Assembly: GCA_002452315.1 (NCBI GenBank)
Contig: DKFH01000166.1
Coordinates: 1 to 8,064, forward strand
Direction of reading: 5' to 3'
Length of the DNA stretch: 8,064 bases
DNA from: Anaerolineaceae bacterium UBA6801
Lineage (GTDB): Bacteria; Chloroflexota; Anaerolineae; Anaerolineales; Anaerolineaceae
Position 1 is the first letter of the stretch, and each line of letters starts with the position of its first letter. Positions 6,184 through 8,064 of this stretch are shown in pieces. The notes under the pieces are model-generated. The model was not told the DNA's origin. It saw only the letters and a program-made list of their open reading frames with translations, and did no database searches. The position numbers were made by a program, and so were the translations under genes.

Positions 6184-7623
6184 ATGATCCTGGAACGTTT
6201 GGCGCAGGCTGCGTCTGAATACTGCGGTTTAAAGCAAGACCAACCCGTCCTGTTGGGGGTGTCTGGCGGTGTGGACAGCCTGGCGATGGCCTTTGGCCTG
6301 GAAGCGCTTGGGTACCCGCTGATTATTGCGCATGTTGACCATGCCTTACGGTCAGAATCTCTGGCTGAGGCAAAATTTGTGCAGCAGGTGGCTGACACCC
6401 GCGGATGGCCATTTTTTGGCCAGCGAATTGATGTGCGCCAGGTGGCGGAAGCGGCGCGGCAATCGCTTGAGGAAGCTGCCCGGCAGGTACGTTATACATT
6501 CCTCTTCGAGCAGGCGCGACTGCATCAATGCCAGGCAGTGGCCGTTGCCCACCATGCCGATGACCAGGTTGAGACGGTTTTGATGCATTTCTTGCGCGGC
6601 ACCGCGCTGGGTGGGCTGACGGGGATGCCTTACCGTCGGTTGATGCCCCCATGGGACCCCAATATCCCCCTAGTGCGGCCGCTGCTAGGCATCTGGCGCG
6701 AGGAAATTGAGGCGTATGTGGAAACTCTGGGATTGGCGCCCTGTGTTGACGTGACCAACTTTGATACGACCTATTTTCGCAATCGGCTGCGCCATGAGCT
6801 GATCCCTGTCCTGCAAACCTATAACCCGCAGATCAAAACCGCCCTTTCACGGATGGCGGATGTGCTCCAGGTGGAGGCGGACTGGTTGGATAAAGTGACA
6901 AGGGAGGCTTACCAGGCGTGTGTACAGGGGGAAACTGATGAAAGCATTCAACTGGCCCTGCCGGCTTTCCTTGGGCTGCACAAGGCGTTAAAGCGTGGTG
7001 TGCTTCGTCTGGCCATTGAGCATTTACGGCCGGATTTACGGGATATTGGCTATGAGGCAATTGAACGCGGCCTGGATTATGTAGAGGTGGGAAAGGCTGG
7101 GGGGGAGATTGACCTGGTCGCCCGTTTGAACCTGGCTGTGATTGAAGACACCCTAGTCATCAAGGATTGGTCGGCTGAACTGCCGGATTTCAACCGGCCT
7201 CTGCTGGTGGATGTGTCCTTTGAAGCGTCATTGGGTTTGAATCAACCGGTTGTGCTGAAGCATGGATGGCGGTTAACGGCTACTTTAGAGGAGGAATGTT
7301 CTGAAACGCCGTTGAAGGCTGTTAAACGCATTCCTACCGATGAGGCCTGGCTGGATTACGATCAACTGCCTTTGCCTCTGACAGTGCGGGGAGCAAGGGA
7401 GGGTGAGTGCTTTGAGCCTTTGGGCATGGGGGGGCATTCACAAAGCTTGCAGGATTTTTTTGTCAACCTGAAAATACCAGCGCATTTAAGGCCGGTGTGG
7501 CCGCTGGTCAGCACGGATCAACGGGTGGCCTGGGTTGTTGGGCTGCGGCCATCAGAAGCGTTTAAGATCACCGAGAAAACGCAGCGCATCCTTAAGCTTA
7601 GGCTGGTCAAAAGCGCGGAATAA
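6184..7623 (+). CDS. tilS: tRNA(Ile)-lysidine synthetase TilS
   Basis: TilS uses ATP to attach lysine to C34 of the tRNA-Ile with anticodon CAU, which switches its reading from AUG to AUA and its charging from Met to Ile. It is normally essential. From ATG 6184 it has 479 residues. The N-type ATPase domain carries the PP-loop S27-GGVDS-32, HVDHALR (50-56), AHHADDQVET with H123/H124 and D126/D127, LRGTALGGLTGM, and RNRLRHELIP (199-208). The C-terminal TilS domain is present and ends near the stop (RGAREGE, FEPLGMGGHSQSLQDFF, then WVVGLRPSE). All key motifs are intact. ATG 6184 matches the predicted transcription start; ATG 6178 is an alternative, with AGGA nine bases upstream, but it would lie upstream of the predicted +1. 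The open frame back to 5986 is antisense to coaE and not family-like. Confidence 0.96.
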   Translation: MILERLAQAASEYCGLKQDQPVLLGVSGGVDSLAMAFGLEALGYPLIIAHVDHALRSESLAEAKFVQQVADTRGWPFFGQRIDVRQVAEAARQSLEEAARQVRYTFLFEQARLHQCQAVAVAHHADDQVETVLMHFLRGTALGGLTGMPYRRLMPPWDPNIPLVRPLLGIWREEIEAYVETLGLAPCVDVTNFDTTYFRNRLRHELIPVLQTYNPQIKTALSRMADVLQVEADWLDKVTREAYQACVQGETDESIQLALPAFLGLHKALKRGVLRLAIEHLRPDLRDIGYEAIERGLDYVEVGKAGGEIDLVARLNLAVIEDTLVIKDWSAELPDFNRPLLVDVSFEASLGLNQPVVLKHGWRLTATLEEECSETPLKAVKRIPTDEAWLDYDQLPLPLTVRGAREGECFEPLGMGGHSQSLQDFFVNLKIPAHLRPVWPLVSTDQRVAWVVGLRPSEAFKITEKTQRILKLRLVKSAE

Positions 7624-7680
7624 TTATTACCTGAAGAGGAAATATGTAATTGAGGATAGCGGTGGAGAAGAATAATCCTG

Positions 7681-8064
7681 TTACTCTTCCGTTTCATCCC
7701 CAAGGTCATAGCCCTGCTGGAGGGCAAGGCTGCGCAGCTTGCGGCGCACCTCGCGGAATTGAATCTTTGACACGCCCAGCTTCTGGCGGATCTTGTCTGG
7801 CTCGACACCATCGATCAGGTCTGTCAACACGCTCGTCCAACGGCACATATCGAAGGAGATTCGCTTATCGAAACCACCTGCTTCGGTGATATCCTCGAGG
7901 ATATATTCCAGCCTGCGGGCTGTCCAGGGGAAGAGCCGCTCCTGGGGTTCGTATTGGGCGGCGTATTCATTGAAGGCCTCTACCCACTCTGGTGACAGGG
8001 GGAGCTTGCGTTCCTTGTAGCGATAGCGCGGGTTGGTGTAGCGAATAAACACGTGGGCGTTTTG
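7681..8064 (-). CDS. Tyrosine-recombinase-like protein, catalytically degenerate (5' partial)
   Basis: The frame is open to the right window edge (QNAH precedes the GTG at 8052), so only the C-terminal 127 residues are seen. They resemble the catalytic half of XerC/D-like tyrosine recombinases. Numbered from that GTG: a basic hairpin YRYKERKLPLS (10-20), LFPWTARRLEYIL (40-52), an alpha-helix-rich stretch SFDMCRWTSVLTDLIDG (66-82) in place of HxLRHTxATxLLxxG, and IRQKLGVSK (88-96) in place of IQxLLGHSS. R71 matches the second catalytic arginine. The usual His three residues before it is D68, the next His is W72, the LGH histidine is V94, and no Tyr lies in the final segment where the nucleophile belongs (F99 is nearest). 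It is therefore probably unable to cut DNA and may be a DNA-binding protein derived from a recombinase. It converges with tilS, 57 bases apart. The family match is moderate, made by eye. Confidence 0.6.
   Translation of the reverse strand, partial: QNAHVFIRYTNPRYRYKERKLPLSPEWVEAFNEYAAQYEPQERLFPWTARRLEYILEDITEAGGFDKRISFDMCRWTSVLTDLIDGVEPDKIRQKLGVSKIQFREVRRKLRSLALQQGYDLGDETEE

Noticed and set aside
7624..7680. Possible terminator between convergent tilS and the recombinase-like gene (AGGAT/ATCCT)
   Set aside because: Five pairs with a long loop and no T-run on either strand.

Overview
This window reads as chromosomal DNA from an anaerobic bacterium. It has moderate GC content, dense gene packing and gaps of at most a few dozen bases. 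The combination of a tungsten-type aldehyde:ferredoxin oxidoreductase, a CdaA/CdaR pair and an elongated CoaE carrying 'EAIKLLE' in place of the usual 'DxPLLxE' suggests Chloroflexota, perhaps Anaerolineae. That assignment rests on recall of the families, not on a search. No RNA gene, CRISPR array, insertion sequence or gene-free stretch longer than 300 bases was seen.

Left block, plus strand (1-2808): three tightly spaced genes. An aldehyde:ferredoxin oxidoreductase, cut at its 5' end by the window edge, is followed by a small MoaD/ThiS-type sulfur carrier ending in Gly-Gly and a MoeB/ThiF/HesA-type E1 enzyme that would adenylate the carrier. The simplest reading is a metalloenzyme travelling with two proteins that help make its pterin cofactor. 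The two codons for the carrier's terminal Gly-Gly (GGA GGT) are also the Shine-Dalgarno sequence of the E1 gene.

Middle block, minus strand (6125 down to 2845): coaE, cdaA and cdaR form an apparent operon. CoaE is a dephospho-CoA kinase with a C-terminal extension of about 170 residues that I do not recognise. CdaA is the membrane-bound diadenylate cyclase that makes c-di-AMP, and CdaR is its YbbR-repeat partner outside the membrane. cdaA and cdaR overlap by four bases. An 11-bp perfect hairpin lies inside coaE where the kinase domain joins the extension. This block converges with the left block across 36 bases that hold no convincing terminator.

Right block: tilS (tRNA-Ile lysidine synthetase) diverges from coaE. 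The roughly 60 bases between them hold a perfect extended -10 (TGCTATAAT) facing tilS and a good -10 (TATACT) facing coaE. Each is placed so that transcription should begin at or within a base of the start codon, so both mRNAs look leaderless. Converging on tilS from the right edge is the C-terminal part of a tyrosine-recombinase-like protein that appears to have lost most of its catalytic residues.

The most useful leads are the paired leaderless promoters, the CoaE extension and altered motif, the Gly-Gly/Shine-Dalgarno double use, and the degenerate recombinase-like protein. I did not find a clearly new multi-gene system.
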